Part shown: positions 22,633 through 34,919 of the stretch, piece by piece
Numbering within the stretch: position 1 is the first letter of the stretch
How the letters are laid out: every line of letters begins with the position of its first letter
The notes under the pieces: model-generated
Database searches by the model: none
What the model was told of the DNA's origin: nothing
Seen by the model: only the letters and a program-made list of their open reading frames with translations
Assembly: GCA_043228905.1 (NCBI GenBank)
Contig: JBHGNT010000001.1
Location: 9,238,001 to 9,302,000 of the forward strand
DNA from: Azolla caroliniana
Taxonomy: Eukaryota > Polypodiophyta
Reading direction: 5' to 3'
DNA: 64,000 nt
Translations under genes and position numbers: made by a program

Positions 22633-25600
22633 CTATTTGAATGAGGCTAACAAATAAGAAAAACAAAAACCATTTAAAACCGAAAGCATGATAATGAATT
22701 TAAGTAAGCAAAATGTTAATATTGAAATGGATGGGCAACTACACATATATACGTAAAAATAATAAATCAACCAATCAATATGTGTGACGATTATGGGTTT
22801 CTTGTTTTTTTGAGTTTAAATTTCTTGTTGTGTTGGTGTTTCTAAAGGTTTTCTTTGCCTGAGAGGGAGATGTCAAGGGAGGCTGCTTATCAGGTTGTAC
22901 ATGATGAGCTCTTGTTCGATGGCAACCCCAGGCTCAACCTTGCCTCCTTCGTCACCACATGGATGGAGCCAGAGTGTGAGAAGCTCATCACTGAATCTTT
23001 AAACAAGAACTACATTGACTTTGATGAATACCCAGCAACCGTAGCTATACAGGTATGTAATCTATATTGCTATATCTCATACTTATGTGGAGTAATAGAT
23101 GCGTGTATATGTAAAATGTATGATATGTAATCGATATTGATTGATCTCACACATTATGCAGATTAATGGATGCGTATATGTGTATAAATGTATGGTATGT
23201 ATGTAGTGTGAGAAATGTGATACAATTTTTTTCTTTCCATCATGAACTCTTGTTGGTGATGCATAACATAGCTAGCTAGTAGGTTTATGTTGCTCATATA
23301 CATGCAATGATACATTTAGAGAGACAGGAATCGACCTATAATTGGCTGTAGTAGGTCTATTTCCAGACCATTGCTATATAGACTGTGATTGACCAAATCT
23401 CAATTCCACTGTTAACAGGCACCCTATCTCTGGGCTAATTGACTGCTTAATGTATGATAACATCCATGCTCACGAAATTTTAGTTGGGGCTTCCGGTTTT
23501 TGGAGAAGATAGAAAAACTGGGTCTGTAGTTTCAGATGACTCCAGTTGAATAGAATTTAATTTTGTCAAAACTCTATTTCATTGATCCTATCACGTAAAA
23601 TGTGGTGGAAGATAGTCAGAACCATAATGCATGATGCCTCACATGTAAAAAGTTCATGTTTGTGTATAATACTCCTAATGCGTTACCTCATCGACAAAGC
23701 TCAATAATGTTAGGTCATAATCCACCAGTCTTAGGAATAATCACAGCATGAAAAAGTCTACAACGTTTTGTGAAGTGTGAGCACTATAACCTTAAAATCT
23801 TTTCACCTGATGTTACGATGATGACCATCTGATTACTGATGTGATGAGTGACCATCTGATTACTGATGTGATGAGTGACCATATGGTCACTCTTATGATG
23901 AAATGGTCATATGATAGATGAGCTTTGGAAGATATGTCCCAACTCTTTTAATGCATATGCAGGATAGATGTGTAAACATGATTGCTCGTCTTTTTCACGC
24001 GCCGTTGAAGGATAATGAACCAGCTATTGGCACATCTACCATTGGTTCATCTGAAGCCATCATGTTGGCTGGGCTTGCAATGAAGAGGAAATGGCAAGAG
24101 AGAAGAAAGCAAGAAGGAAAAACATATGACAAACCCAACATGATTGCTGGAGCTAATGTTCAGGTATGTTCTTTATATATACATATATCCATCATGAACT
24201 TTGAACTTTCCAAATATCTTGAAAGTTTACTGGGCTTCATTCAAAATGTTTATGCAATGCATTATTTGGGTATGTAAGATCTAATGCTACGAGCAGATAG
24301 TGTTCTTTCTATCCTAATTTAAGCTAATACATATATGTGTGTGTGTGTGTGTGTATCTGTCATAAGTAAATTGATACATAAATTGGTTATATAAGGCAGA
24401 AGCGCTATGCATGGATAGTGTTCTCCTCTAGATTGAGTTTTCAATGCATGTATATAGGTAGACGAATAACACATGTATGTGGTTATTTGTATAAACTCTT
24501 TTTATTTTTAAGGTATGCTGGGAAAAGTTTGCAAGATACTTTGAAGTTGAGCTGAAGGAAGTGAAACTACGAGAAGGACAGTTTGTGATGGACCCTTTCA
24601 AGGCAGTGGAACTTGTAGATGAGAACACGATACTGGTGTGTGCGATTCTTGGATCAACTTATAATGGGGAATTTGAAGATGTGAAGCTATTGAATGACTT
24701 GCTACTCAAAAAGAACAAAAAGACTGGGTAAGTTTGAAACACAAATGGATCATGTACTGGTAAGCTAATTTAAATGGCAATATATGTGCAATGCACAAGT
24801 GAGACATTGTCGCTTATTCCAATATCTTGTATTAACATTATCCATTGAAAGAGAGAAGGTGAGAAAATTTAGAAATAAGCTGCCTTAGAAAACAGATGTA
24901 GGTTAATTGTTAAGGCTGTTCGGTGGAGATCAGAATGTCACTTCTTAACTCCCTCCATAGGGACATCTAATAAATTAGTCAAAATTAGCAAAATTTGATC
25001 CTGGGTGTATGGGTTTTGAAAAACATGGCTAACCCGCGAGGGTACCACCCTAGTACAAGAAGAACGAAGTAGCCAAGATCTATAAATATCATATAATCTC
25101 TATAAAAGAGAGTTTGATAGGAGAAGAAATGTTAATTACCTTATTGTTTTCTCTAGCTTGAAAGCTTTACATCTTATTTTTAAACTAGGCTTATAAATTG
25201 CCTTTCAAGTTACATTGTCATTCAAAGACAGAAAGGAAATGTGATTGAAGTATTAAGATATGCAAGAAAAGGCCCAAAGTGACCTATGAGACCCAAAAAG
25301 TTACAACTATCATGCGATACATGATATAAATGTGAAATGATAATAAAAGGAAGCTAAAGAAACTGGTGGTTTTTGGTAACAGATGGAATACACCTATACA
25401 TGTCGATGCAGCTAGTGGTGGATTTATTGCTCCTTTCATATATCCATCTTTGGAGTGGGACTTCCGACTACCTCTTGTGAGGAGTATAAATGTGAGTGGT
25501 CACAAGTATGGGCTCGTGTATGCGGGGGTTGGTTGGGCTATTTGGCGTTCGAAAGATGATCTTCCAGAGGATCTGGTCTTCCATATCAACTATCTTGGCT

Positions 25601-26792
25601 CAGATCAACCCTCCTTCACACTCAATTTTACGAAGGGTATGATTGTTTCACTCAATCTCCGTGTAACCTGATGAATTTTTATCTATTGATATGAGAACTC
25701 CTAATGTACTAGTTTTATCACAATGTGCAAGGATTCTCATCAGACCACATGTAAATATTAAAGTATGTAACCTTTTCTTTTACAAGCGTGTGTGGCTTAA
25801 TGAGAAATTTGACTTTTGTTTTAGGTGCAAGCAATGTGATTGCTCAATATTATCAATTTCTTCGCCTTGGATTTGAGGTTTGTTGTTTTATGGGTTTTGC
25901 AAGATTGGGTCATAGGATTGTATCAAAGTGTTTGGATCGAGGAAAACAATGTGGGTAATTTATCGGAAAATGACTGTTTCTCAAGAATTTTAGAAACTCT
26001 GTATACTTCTATTACCAATGGTCTTGAGAGATACATTAAACACATAATAAAATAAGGAATTAATTAATATTTGCCAAAAAAATTGGAAATTTGAAAGATT
26101 AACCCAAATTTCTTTTCTTCTAGGGTTTCAGGTCCTAAACATTTGCCTAAATGTTTTTAATTAGTAACCATGTTTGGATATACATGTAGGGATACAAGGC
26201 CATTATAAAGAGTTGCCAAGAGAATGCACTTTATTTAGCCGAGAGGCTTAGGCAAACATGGAAATTCCGGATCTTATCCAAGCCAATTGGAGCACCAGTG
26301 GTGACGTTCTCCTTGGTGAAGAAACCAGGGTTATTGATGATGACTGAACATGAGTTGGCCAATAAACTAAGGCAATTTGGATGGATTGTGCCGGCATACA
26401 CGATGGCCCCTGATTTAGAACATGTCAGTGTTCTAAGGGTGGTGGTGAGAGAGGACTTTACCAGGGCGCAAGCTGAGAAGTTAGTCAATGACATAGAGTT
26501 AGTAATGGAACAAATTAATATAGCCAACAATGTGCCCAAAATGACAAATTCTATGAGTCTAGGGGATGATCAATTGCCTCAAATGTCATCAGTTGAACAA
26601 GAAGGTTATGCCAGTGAAGGACAAACCCTTAGAACAATGGATAATCGTGGGAAAAGGGCACGTGTGATTGAGCAACTCCAAAAGTTGAGGCCCCGGGGTC
26701 TGGTTGTGAAGGAACCATCTACTTCTACCCCACAAGCAAAGCATTATATCCATAAACATGCGCGCCTTCGGAAGACTAGAAGTATATGTTAA
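22428..26792 (+). CDS. GAD: Glutamate decarboxylase with divergent calmodulin-binding tail
   Basis: Seven exons join to about 540 residues: 22428-22519, 22848-23052, 23963-24163, 24513-24727, 25383-25636, 25825-25877, 26190-26792. The enzyme converts glutamate to GABA and CO2 using pyridoxal phosphate in the cytosol. Landmarks are MVLSQ at the start, [14 protein letters not shown], the family block [30 protein letters not shown], and [14 protein letters not shown] with the cofactor lysine in HK. The C-terminus is about 40 residues longer than usual. It ends RLRKTRSIC, matching the usual KKTxG[IV]C end, but the calmodulin-anchoring tryptophan just before it is absent ([11 protein letters not shown]). 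An upstream in-frame ATG at 22389 would add 13 residues; I chose MVLS because it is the family start. Confidence 0.95.
22602..22632. repeat. Poly(T) run in GAD intron 1
   Basis: 31 consecutive T residues lie in the first intron. It may be the tail of a minus-strand retroposed sequence or simple expansion; no attached element is visible. Confidence 0.85.
24325..24356. repeat. (TG)n microsatellite in GAD intron 3
   Basis: A short run of alternating TG lies between the third and fourth coding exons. Confidence 0.8.
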
Positions 26793-27985
26793 TACCCTTA
26801 CATCCCTCAAACGTTTGGCTCACTCAAACACTCTGTCACTCACAGAACAAAAAACAATTCATTCACTTTGTTTTACATCTCCTTCTCCTCAATTGATTCA
26901 TTCCCAACTGCTATGTTTAATAACACCATGTTTACCACCCAAGTGTGTTCCCCCCTCTTAACTCCATATATTTGTGCTCTCTATACCAAGGTTGTATTCA
27001 TACTCCACCATGGAGAAAACATCACATTTTACATTTTCCGAGGGAAGTTCATCTTTTGTCACCATAGCCTTTCATGACAAATTAACAATAAAAAGAGTGC
27101 TTAATCAATACACTTTTGTCACAATAGCCATTCACAGCAAATTAACAATAAAAAGAGTGCTTAATCAAGACACTTTTGTCACCATAGCCTTTCACAACAA
27201 ATTAACAATAAAAAGAGTGCTTAATCAATACATGTCATTCAATTGTGTAATGTTTTCACAATACCCATGGGAGATGTTATTAGTTTATTTGAACCATTAT
27301 TGCATCTTTGGATTGTTATTGTATATTAGGCTTCATGAGTTCAAATATGACATTCACATATTTCCCTAATTTCTCTCTATGTTATTATGTACACTCTCAA
27401 TTGCAACAACATGCACTACATATAAGTGAAAATGTTTCACTACGATCCTTTAGGTTATATTTGATCTTCAATGAGTTCTCTCTCGCAAAAGATTGAAGTA
27501 CCGAAAGTACAAAGGCACATAACCTTCAAGTTGGATCATTGGGTATAACACGAGAAACGTTTTATGCTGGAGAGTTGGGTGTATCAATGATCATGCATGA
27601 TTGCCTATTGAGAGGGTTTATTGCAAAGTAAGACAAAGAATGGGTTACTATTTCATGTATAGAGTGCAATGTGAGAGATACGGCCTTTATATAATCATCT
27701 ACTTTGTGATCAATCATCGACAAAATATGAAAGTGAAGGTTGTTGACACACAGACAAGGCAAACGAAAGAAAGAATCAATGTTTTCATTGCTCCGGATAA
27801 AAAAGAAGTTCCTAAAACTACTACATACAGAGTTTCTATTTATTATGCTAGAAGAGAGCTCTCTTGGAAACGAAAGCTCCATAAGACCCTCAAGTTTTTT
27901 TTCTCTATTTTACCTGAATGCCCTTTGATCGACCCCTTGCCAGAAAGACCCAGATGATTGTTCTTGGCATATTACGTTAAAGTCA
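26793..27985. other. GAD 3' UTR and spacer with open frames of unknown status
   Basis: Contains the 60-bp tandem repeat at 27053-27232. A 118-codon plus-strand frame (27601-27957) begins at a non-ATG codon and includes RRELSWKRKLHKTLKFF. I recognise no family and see no splice context, so I do not call a gene. Confidence 0.45.
27053..27232. repeat. 60-bp tandem repeat, three copies, in one open frame
   Basis: Three 60-bp units contain 'aaattaacaataaaaagagt' and 'gcttaatcaa' and differ at a few sites. The unit is a multiple of three, so the plus frame stays open and would give a 20-residue repeat around KLTIKRVLNQ. No start codon or gene context supports translation. Confidence 0.9.
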
Positions 27986-28165
27986 TGTTCGTCTAGTATA
28001 ACATTCGTTTTCCTACGTTGAAAAACGAATGCGAATGTTATTCAAACATTCGTGTGTTTATTTTTTCCCATTTTTAAAATGTTTTTTTTCCCATTTTTTA
28101 GGCTTATTTACCTCATAATAAATAGTTAATCCAAAAGTATGGTATTTACCATTCTTCTAGGGTGT
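27986..28165 (+). repeat. Dispersed repeat, copy 1, upstream of LPA2
   Basis: From 'tgttcgtctagtataacatt' to 'attcttctagggtg', this matches 40959-41121 in the same orientation. It differs by an extra segment of about 20 bp ('gaaaaacgaatgcgaatg') that forms an inverted repeat with the preceding 'cattcgtttt'. It ends about 250 bp before the LPA2 start codon. Confidence 0.88.
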
Positions 28166-28352
28166 TTACCATACTCGAAAATGAGAATGCACGTATGGTA
28201 CGTATGGTTTATACTATGGTTCTTGGTCTTCCTTGCTGGGGAAAAGAGTAGGGGCATGTCTGTTGAAATAAAGGAAAGCATTGGGGGGGTATTTGCAGGA
28301 ATTTTAGTAAACTCTGTGTGTGTGTCTGTGAGACTCTGTGGATGGATGCCAC

Positions 28353-28353
<1 letters not shown>

Positions 28354-28389
<36 letters not shown>
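28354..28389. repeat. (GA)n microsatellite, probable LPA2 5' UTR
   Basis: An 'agagag' run ends 25 bp before the LPA2 start codon. The upstream open frame that runs through it has no support as coding sequence. Confidence 0.85.
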
Positions 28390-28392
<3 letters not shown>

Positions 28393-28414
28393 TAATCAAG
28401 AAATCAAAGAGACA

Positions 28415-29744
28415 ATGAGCATCATTTACTCCCCTTCCTCCTGCTATGGATTCAGCCATGGATTTCTTCACAGCACTCTCCTCTCTACTATAAAACCTCT
28501 CAAGCTCTGCAGAAGAGCTCTACCACAAATTTCTTCTTTTTCTTCTTCTTCTTCTAGTAGCAAGAAGGAAGAAGATCCAGAAGAAAAAGAGAAGGAAACG
28601 AGCAGGAAGAATTCGAGCTCTTCTTCTCTCGAACTAGAGAGAGGTGGGATCGTCAAAGGCTTTGGAACTAATCTCTCTACACCCAAATCATCGTCTTCCA
28701 AAGACAAAGGAAAACAGGTAGGCTCTACTTTAAAGGAGAAACAGTTTAGCACTAACACTACCTCACGAAGACCATCCCCTGTGAAACCTCTTGTGGCCCC
28801 GAGTCTTAACCCTGAAGCTCAGCAAATTGAGAATGCGTCTGTCCTCGCCCTTGCCTCCATTGGCCTTCTAATCTTCATTGAAGGCCTTGCGTTGGCAGCC
28901 TCAGGTATCCATGGAACCTTAGCTCAAATTCATTTTAGTTAATTGGAAGATCGATAAGTACATTAACATGCTTGGTTGGGTATGGTGTGGAGCTGAATCT
29001 CTGACCAAGTGTGGTATATAAAAGGTTATCTACCCTATTTGTGGTATATAAAAGGTTGGACTCTGGATGCCAATAATGGCCATCTAATTTGGATGGATAT
29101 TCTCTGGACATAAATTTGATGGTTAATTCACATTTGAAGGCCTGCTTACCCTATATCTATCTATCTATATATACCCATGGTTGATTGGTTTATGAAAGGC
29201 TAACTACCCAATTATGCACTCCAGTTGAACAGTCCTTGGAGCACTCTGCATGATTGGTCAATTCTGATGGCCATAATTACGAAAGGATAATCTAGATTCT
29301 ATGCATTCTGGACGGATGTAGTCTTTACAAAGACTGAGGTTTGATTGGTATATAAAGAACTACCCACTCTATTGTGCACAGTCCATGGTCATCCACGATC
29401 ATGGATGGTGTTTATGCTCTCATACAGATAGACCTAAGATCAATGAGTATATAAAAGTGCTACCTGCCCTATTATACATTTTTGGCAGTCGTCCATAGCA
29501 TGATCTAAGCATAAATTTTCAGTACTTGTTGAAAGCATTAATATATGTATATGATTATATTTTTGCTTATAACATATTTGCATATAAAATTGGATTTCTA
29601 GGTCTTTTGCCTGAAGAATGGGATGCAGTAATTACCAAGTTTGTGTATCCATCCTTTACACCCACTGTTGGGCTATTTCTCGCTGGGGCTGTATTCTATG
29701 GTGTGTACAAAATTCTACAAGGTAATGATTCAGAAAACAACTAA
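28415..29744 (+). CDS. LPA2: LOW PSII ACCUMULATION 2-like chloroplast protein
   Basis: Two exons, 28415-28904 and 29602-29744, join in phase 1 (AASG|LLPEEW) to about 210 residues. The first 100 or so residues are rich in Ser, Lys and Arg, as expected of a chloroplast transit peptide followed by a charged stromal part. Two membrane segments follow: ALASIGLLIFIEGLALAASG, then FTPTVGLFLAGAVFYGVYK. They are linked by the characteristic LPEEWDAVITKFVYPSFTP. LPA2 assists assembly of the CP43 protein into photosystem II in the thylakoid membrane. The start is the first ATG after the GA microsatellite, giving MSIIYSPSS. The membrane part is well conserved; the N-terminus is variable in the family. 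Confidence 0.85.
28970..29480. repeat. Degenerate tandem repeat in the LPA2 intron
   Basis: Units with 'tatataaaaggttatctacc' or close variants (for example 'tatataaagaactaccca') recur four to five times at roughly 100-150 bp intervals. They are diverged, so boundaries are approximate. Confidence 0.6.
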
Positions 29745-30877
29745 AGTTTTCGTTCACTCTTTATTGATGTTTCGACTTCCTCTCATTGCTGTGTTCGAGA
29801 TTGAGATGGAGACCTTGTAAAATGAAGTGTTTGCCATATAGGTTTTGTAAATTTATAAAGACTCAGAAATTTTCAATGGTGGTTTTCTAAACTACTTTCC
29901 AATGAAGCTGCATGTGATCCCCCATGTCGATATGTCTCTTTTCTGCTCAAATGAGTTTTGAATTTGTAGATCAAAGCTGCATCACTGTGATGACTCTGAA
30001 TAGGCCTGAAAAACTTGAAAAAGAAGTTGATGGCAATGATTGTTGTATATGTAGCAACAATCTACCATAACTGTCATGTAAAAATCAAAACTGCTCCTCC
30101 ATATTAATCAAAGTGATCAAAGGCTGATCTTGTTTCAGTGTTATTGACATTAAATTGTTGTATCTAATCTTGATTAAATATCTGATCATATTAATTTGCA
30201 TCATACATTGAGGTATTGATATTATAAATTGTGAACATATGAAAAATGCTAGGAACCATCATCCTTTTCATAGTTGAGTTTGGCACTTACAAGTCTAGTT
30301 GGATGTAACTTCATGGACAAGACGCTCAATTCTAGAATCTAACCCATGGAATCAAAGTGAAATATTTTCTCGCGGTGTTTTTTTTCTTGTTTACCTTGAC
30401 AAGTGACTCTCAATGTTGAAAGATTTTATTCATAAATGTTTGCAAATTGAGTTTTCTTGTTTACCTTGACAAGTGACTCTCAATGTTGAAAGATTTTATT
30501 CATCAATGTTTGCAAATTGAGAGTGCATAATGCGGCAATGTGACAATCTGAGTAAAGCAATTTGAATGTGAATGAAGGAAGGTCTCATACTATCTTTTGC
30601 TTGTAAGGGTATCTTGTTGTAATAAGATGAGAGCATGGCTGTGGAAGCCTTAATGTTTTTATATTTGCGAAACACCTTGAACTGTGGGCATTGTTATAAT
30701 TGACACATAAATTGCTATCACAGCATGCATATTCAGGCCTGATGAATTTGGAAAGTAGGCGGATTGATATATATAGTGGCACATCAAATCAGTCGAAATC
30801 TATATGTTTATAAATAAACATATACGCTGGGACATTTTATATGTTTATTTAAATAACCATTAACTTCAAATATACAT
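29745..30877. other. LPA2 3' UTR and spacer
   Basis: No gene seen. It contains a 70-bp tandem duplication at 30382-30521 and ends at the tRNA-Glu gene. Confidence 0.5.
30382..30521. repeat. 70-bp tandem duplication
   Basis: Copies at 30382-30451 and 30452-30521 both begin 'ttttcttgtttaccttgaca' and end 'tgtttgcaaattgag'. They differ at one position near the end, so the duplication is very recent. Confidence 0.95.
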
Positions 30878-30951
30878 TCCATTGTCGTCTAGTCCGGTTA
30901 GGATACCTGGCTTTCACCCAGGCGACCCGGGTTCAAATCCCGGCAATGGAA
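30878..30951 (+). tRNA. trnE-UUC: tRNA-Glu (anticodon TTC)
   Basis: 74 nt fold as a full cloverleaf. The acceptor stem is TCCATTG/CAATGGA and the anticodon stem is CCTGG/CCAGG with loop CTTTCAC, giving TTC. The T arm is CCGGGTTCAAATCCCGG and the discriminator is A. The internal A box (GTCTAGTCCGGTTAGGAT) and B box are present. A T-run directly after the gene serves as the RNA polymerase III terminator. Confidence 0.96.
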
Positions 30952-32954
30952 TTTTTTGTTTTTCTTAAAAGTGTTTTCGTTCTTTTATTTTTTTAGTGTT
31001 GATTGCTTCTTTGTAGATGTGTCATTTACTCCCAATGATGTTGTGTTACACAACATTTTTGAGTTATATTATTACGGTGGGAAAGTCACTCATGAACATG
31101 CTCACTAACAAGACGTACTAGTGTTGCCAAGTGGTGACCTAATCTTGACATCCTAGTAGTGACAAGCGTGAAGGTACGTTCGTCTTTAGGAGTTTTAAGT
31201 AACAATGGTCCATGTATTTTAACTACCCTCACAGACAAAACCTATCTCCTGATAAAGAATATCTTTGCTATTTATGACAAAGAAAGAGAGAAGAAAATGA
31301 TCACTATTCCCACTACAACCTTGAATTTCACCCCAACTACTACCAAATTTGCTTTTTGGTGTTTGTTCTAAATACTATCCTTTTTATGCATCCTCCTAGA
31401 TAATTTTATCATAGTTGTTAAAAGAAGTCATATTTCATAATGATGCACATACATATACATCCAAACTTACAATGAAATATGTAACTCACATTTAGTACTT
31501 CAAGTTGTCGGTATGGAAAATTATACAACAATATAAAGAAGTGTAATTCTGCTTGTTCACTTTGAGTCAATGGATCAATTCATTCTCTAAATGAAATATG
31601 TACACTTGTTTATGTGCTCATGTAATGAAAATTTTAATCATCCATCTAGATCGATAATTATACAACATTTCTTAGTGCATTGCCTAAAATAAGATCCACT
31701 CTTGGAGTTAGAAGGGATTCAATGGAATGATTGTTTTGACAAGGAAAACCCAACATATTTCACATATCTACCAATGGTGCATTTTGATCATATTTGTTAC
31801 TTACATGATCCTTCCTTTACTTGTCTTCATGTTACATCTGCCAAACTCATACAAATTTGATAATATGGGTGTTCTAAAACTCCATTAATGTCTCAATGGA
31901 AGTTTTCTCATATATTCTTCAAATTTCAAAGTACCAAAGTTGGAACACACTGAAAATTTCAATCAGCAATAACTTGAACACAACCTCGTCACCAAACACA
32001 CAATAAAGTCAAACCTAATGCATTGAATCTATATAAATATACAGTTGATTTGTAAGGGCATCTCATAGTTATCAGCATAACCTTATGGATATCCAAGTAG
32101 ACCCATGATGCACACATACAAAAGAGAGATAGATAGAGTATTAATTTTAATCCCTGAGGGAGACTGAATACAAGCTATGGGACAGGGACAAGCCCATGGT
32201 GAGGATCAAACTTGTGAGTTCTCTTGGTTTTATGATTAGAATATGTGACTTGAACCAAAACCATTGAAACGACACAATCGAGTTGATATGCCATAAAGTT
32301 GAGCGACATGCTGAGATTAGCAGGGTAAATATTAGAGTCCATAACTTAGATGATGATATCTAGAAGTATTCCGAGTAGATAACCTCAAGAGTTTCTCAGA
32401 GAAGAGTCAGGTGGGAAACAAATCAGAGAGAGAGATACATTAACATCGATGATATTGAGCAAGGCATGTCTTAACATACGATTCTTTAAAATATCTCAAA
32501 ACCCAGCAACTGTAGCTTACAAGAAAGTATAGTTTCAAACATCTTGCATGCTCAAGGGCATAATTACAAGTTCTAATCTGGAATAGCTTGCCAGATGGTC
32601 ATTTGTTTGAAACACCCCAGGTTACCCAGCCTTTATATATAGTTCTTTAGAATGTATTACAGACAAATTCTTCAGTTCCACCATGAAGAAGAGTGTATAT
32701 ATATTATAAGAACTTTGATCGCTTTGACTGAACATGGGTAAACTGGTTACTACAATGTTAACTAGCTTCCAAAGCATAGAGAGCTCAATCTTGCCAAGAT
32801 ACATTTACAATATGCACAAGCCAGTGTATAGACCATTGTTTGAGCTCTAAAATTGATGCGCAATGAATGTGTTGTAATCACAACCCAATAATCATCAGCA
32901 TGCTAATATACAATATCAAATGGGATATTATTCAGCTTGAAACAATATGGAGTG
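30952..32954. other. AT-rich spacer
   Basis: Apart from the T-run that ends tRNA-Glu, no gene or organised repeat was recognised. The right end is probably the 3' UTR of the IFT20-like gene. Confidence 0.5.
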
Positions 32955-34163
32955 TCAGCTTGGTCCATGTGAATGTGTCAATCGTGCTAGTAAGAGCTCT
33001 TGCTCATGCTTCACAACTTGCAAGGACTCATATTCCACTTTGAGATTCTGTGAAAGCAATAATCAAAACAAAAAAGTCAAAAAAAGAAATCAGATCAATA
33101 CAAAGAAATTGGATCTTTTTTCTTAAAACAAGGATACAAATGAGTCAAAACACATTAAATATTCATAATGGTCATTGCATTAGCATCTTTTTGAAAGCAT
33201 TGATAAATGGTTATATCGTTCTTATATAGGTAGAGAATGGAAACGGAAAAGGTAGAGCCAATCGGTTTAGGCCTTAAGGACGTTGAGAACATTAATAGAA
33301 TCATGAATGAATGACAGTATCAAAGCTTTTTTAAGCATTATGAATATATGTACAACCTAAATCCCACTTAGGAGAATGTAATCCACACCATTGACACTAG
33401 TATATAGACACACATAAATTGGGAGAAGTCAAGAAAAAACATTTTATTAACGTGCAAAAAAACATATCCTTCACATAGAAAAAGAATATGTCTAAGCATC
33501 AGGATACACATCACTACACAAGCATTTATCTATTTACAACTCCAGATGTGTTATCATATCACTTCATAGTAATAATAAGAAGGATTAACAAACTAGATAT
33601 ATATATGAGGTCATCGTAACAGTAACATGACATCCAAGTTCATACCAACATACATGCTTTTACATATTGTAAGCTATGCAAAATATCTCCACCAGTTCAA
33701 AAAGCACATGCATTTAAATACAGAAACTAAATTTAGGGTACAGAAACAGCAAATTTGATCCAGCTATAGATCAAGTTTTGGTAATTTTCTTTGAAACCAA
33801 AGCAAACTTCCAAACATCAAGCATAAACGCACCAATCTGGTTTCCTTGTGTTTAGAAGGTAAAATTTTTAATTTCAAAATTTCAAAAAAAAGTATTACAG
33901 AAAGCTCAATTGTATTTCTTTCATTTGTGAAAATATTGAGATTAAAAAAATTTCTATTTTATTAGCTTGGAAAGTTGGAATTTGAAATAATACCTCGAGT
34001 TTTTCTCGCATCCGTTCAAATTCTGACCTTTGATCAGCAACTTTATATGGCCTAGATGCGATCTCCATAGAGACAGAGCATCTCGCTTCAATGGCTTTCT
34101 GTTTCTCTGCCTCCACTTTCTGAGCTTCCTCAACAACACTATCCACAACTTGCTTTGAAGCCT

Positions 34164-34211
<48 letters not shown>

Positions 34212-34870
34212 AAACAGCAAAAGAGAAAAAACATAAACATGTTAACCATATAACACGTGTTTCAACAACATAAAGAGTTTCTTTAAAACCCATGTTCATC
34301 TACAGATGATTGACATACATGGGGTTACCCATTTGGATGTACAAAGAAGGCATACATAAGTTAACCATGGAAAATGAATTAAACCTATCTTTTATTACAT
34401 ATGATTTGCATGCATAAGGCTATCCATTTGGAATTCATAAATATGGTCACAATAGCAAGATGGGGTCCAACAACATAAACTGTTGTTTTACACGCGACTT
34501 ACATACAGAGAAAGGTGTGAAATATGTAAATACATCCATTTGAAGAGGAAAACAGAGCAACATTTAATTCCACAAAAAACAAGATCTTACGCCAGAGACG
34601 AATGACAATACAGGGTGTTCATTTAGAGAAATGATTAAACTTACAGGCATGAACCAAACACACGAAGGGCAGAGAAATTTCAGGTACCTGATGGAAATGG
34701 GTGATCTTGGAGCGAAACGAAGCAGCGCATTGAGAGATTTCGCGCAGCCTGATGGATCGAGAGGGATGGAGAAGGCGAATTCTTCCTGAATCATCAAGGA
34801 CCAGAGGAGGCGGAGCAACTCTCAGCGTTTCGGTTTCGGTTTCGGCTTCGGCTTCTTTTGGTTCTACCAT
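32955..34870 (-). CDS. IFT20: IFT20-like coiled-coil protein
   Basis: Three minus-strand exons, 34688-34870, 33994-34161 and 32955-33047, all in phase 0, encode 147 residues. The middle part, KITHFHQASKQVVDSVVEEA then EAEKQKAIEARC, aligns without gaps to the IFT20 family region with pattern KIxxF...A...EKxKAIxAR. The last exon, LKVEYESLQVVKHEQELLL, matches the family YRVEYEALCKVEAEQ segment. IFT20 is a small coiled-coil subunit of the intraflagellar transport complex that also works at the Golgi in animals. In a seed plant without flagella the role is unknown. The N-terminal 35 residues are acidic and Glu/Thr-rich. Splicing into exon 2 uses a (CT)n microsatellite as its pyrimidine tract. Confidence 0.75.
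34166..34207. repeat. (GA)n microsatellite acting as a 3' splice-site pyrimidine tract
   Basis: On the minus strand this is a (CT)n run ending 'ctcctaag' directly at the acceptor of IFT20-like exon 2 (exon starts at 34161). Its length is therefore part of the splice signal. Confidence 0.8.
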
Positions 34871-34917
34871 ACCGGTCCCATTCCTTCACTTCCCCTTCTC
34901 TTCTCTTTGGGAGCAGA

Positions 34918-34919
<2 letters not shown>

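Noticed and set aside
27601-27957. 118-codon frame after GAD
   Set aside because: It starts at a non-ATG codon and no family, splice context or promoter was recognised.
28139-28414. In-frame N-terminal extension of LPA2
   Set aside because: It runs through a dispersed repeat and a GA microsatellite and would add 92 residues absent from the family; the first ATG after the repeat gives the expected length.
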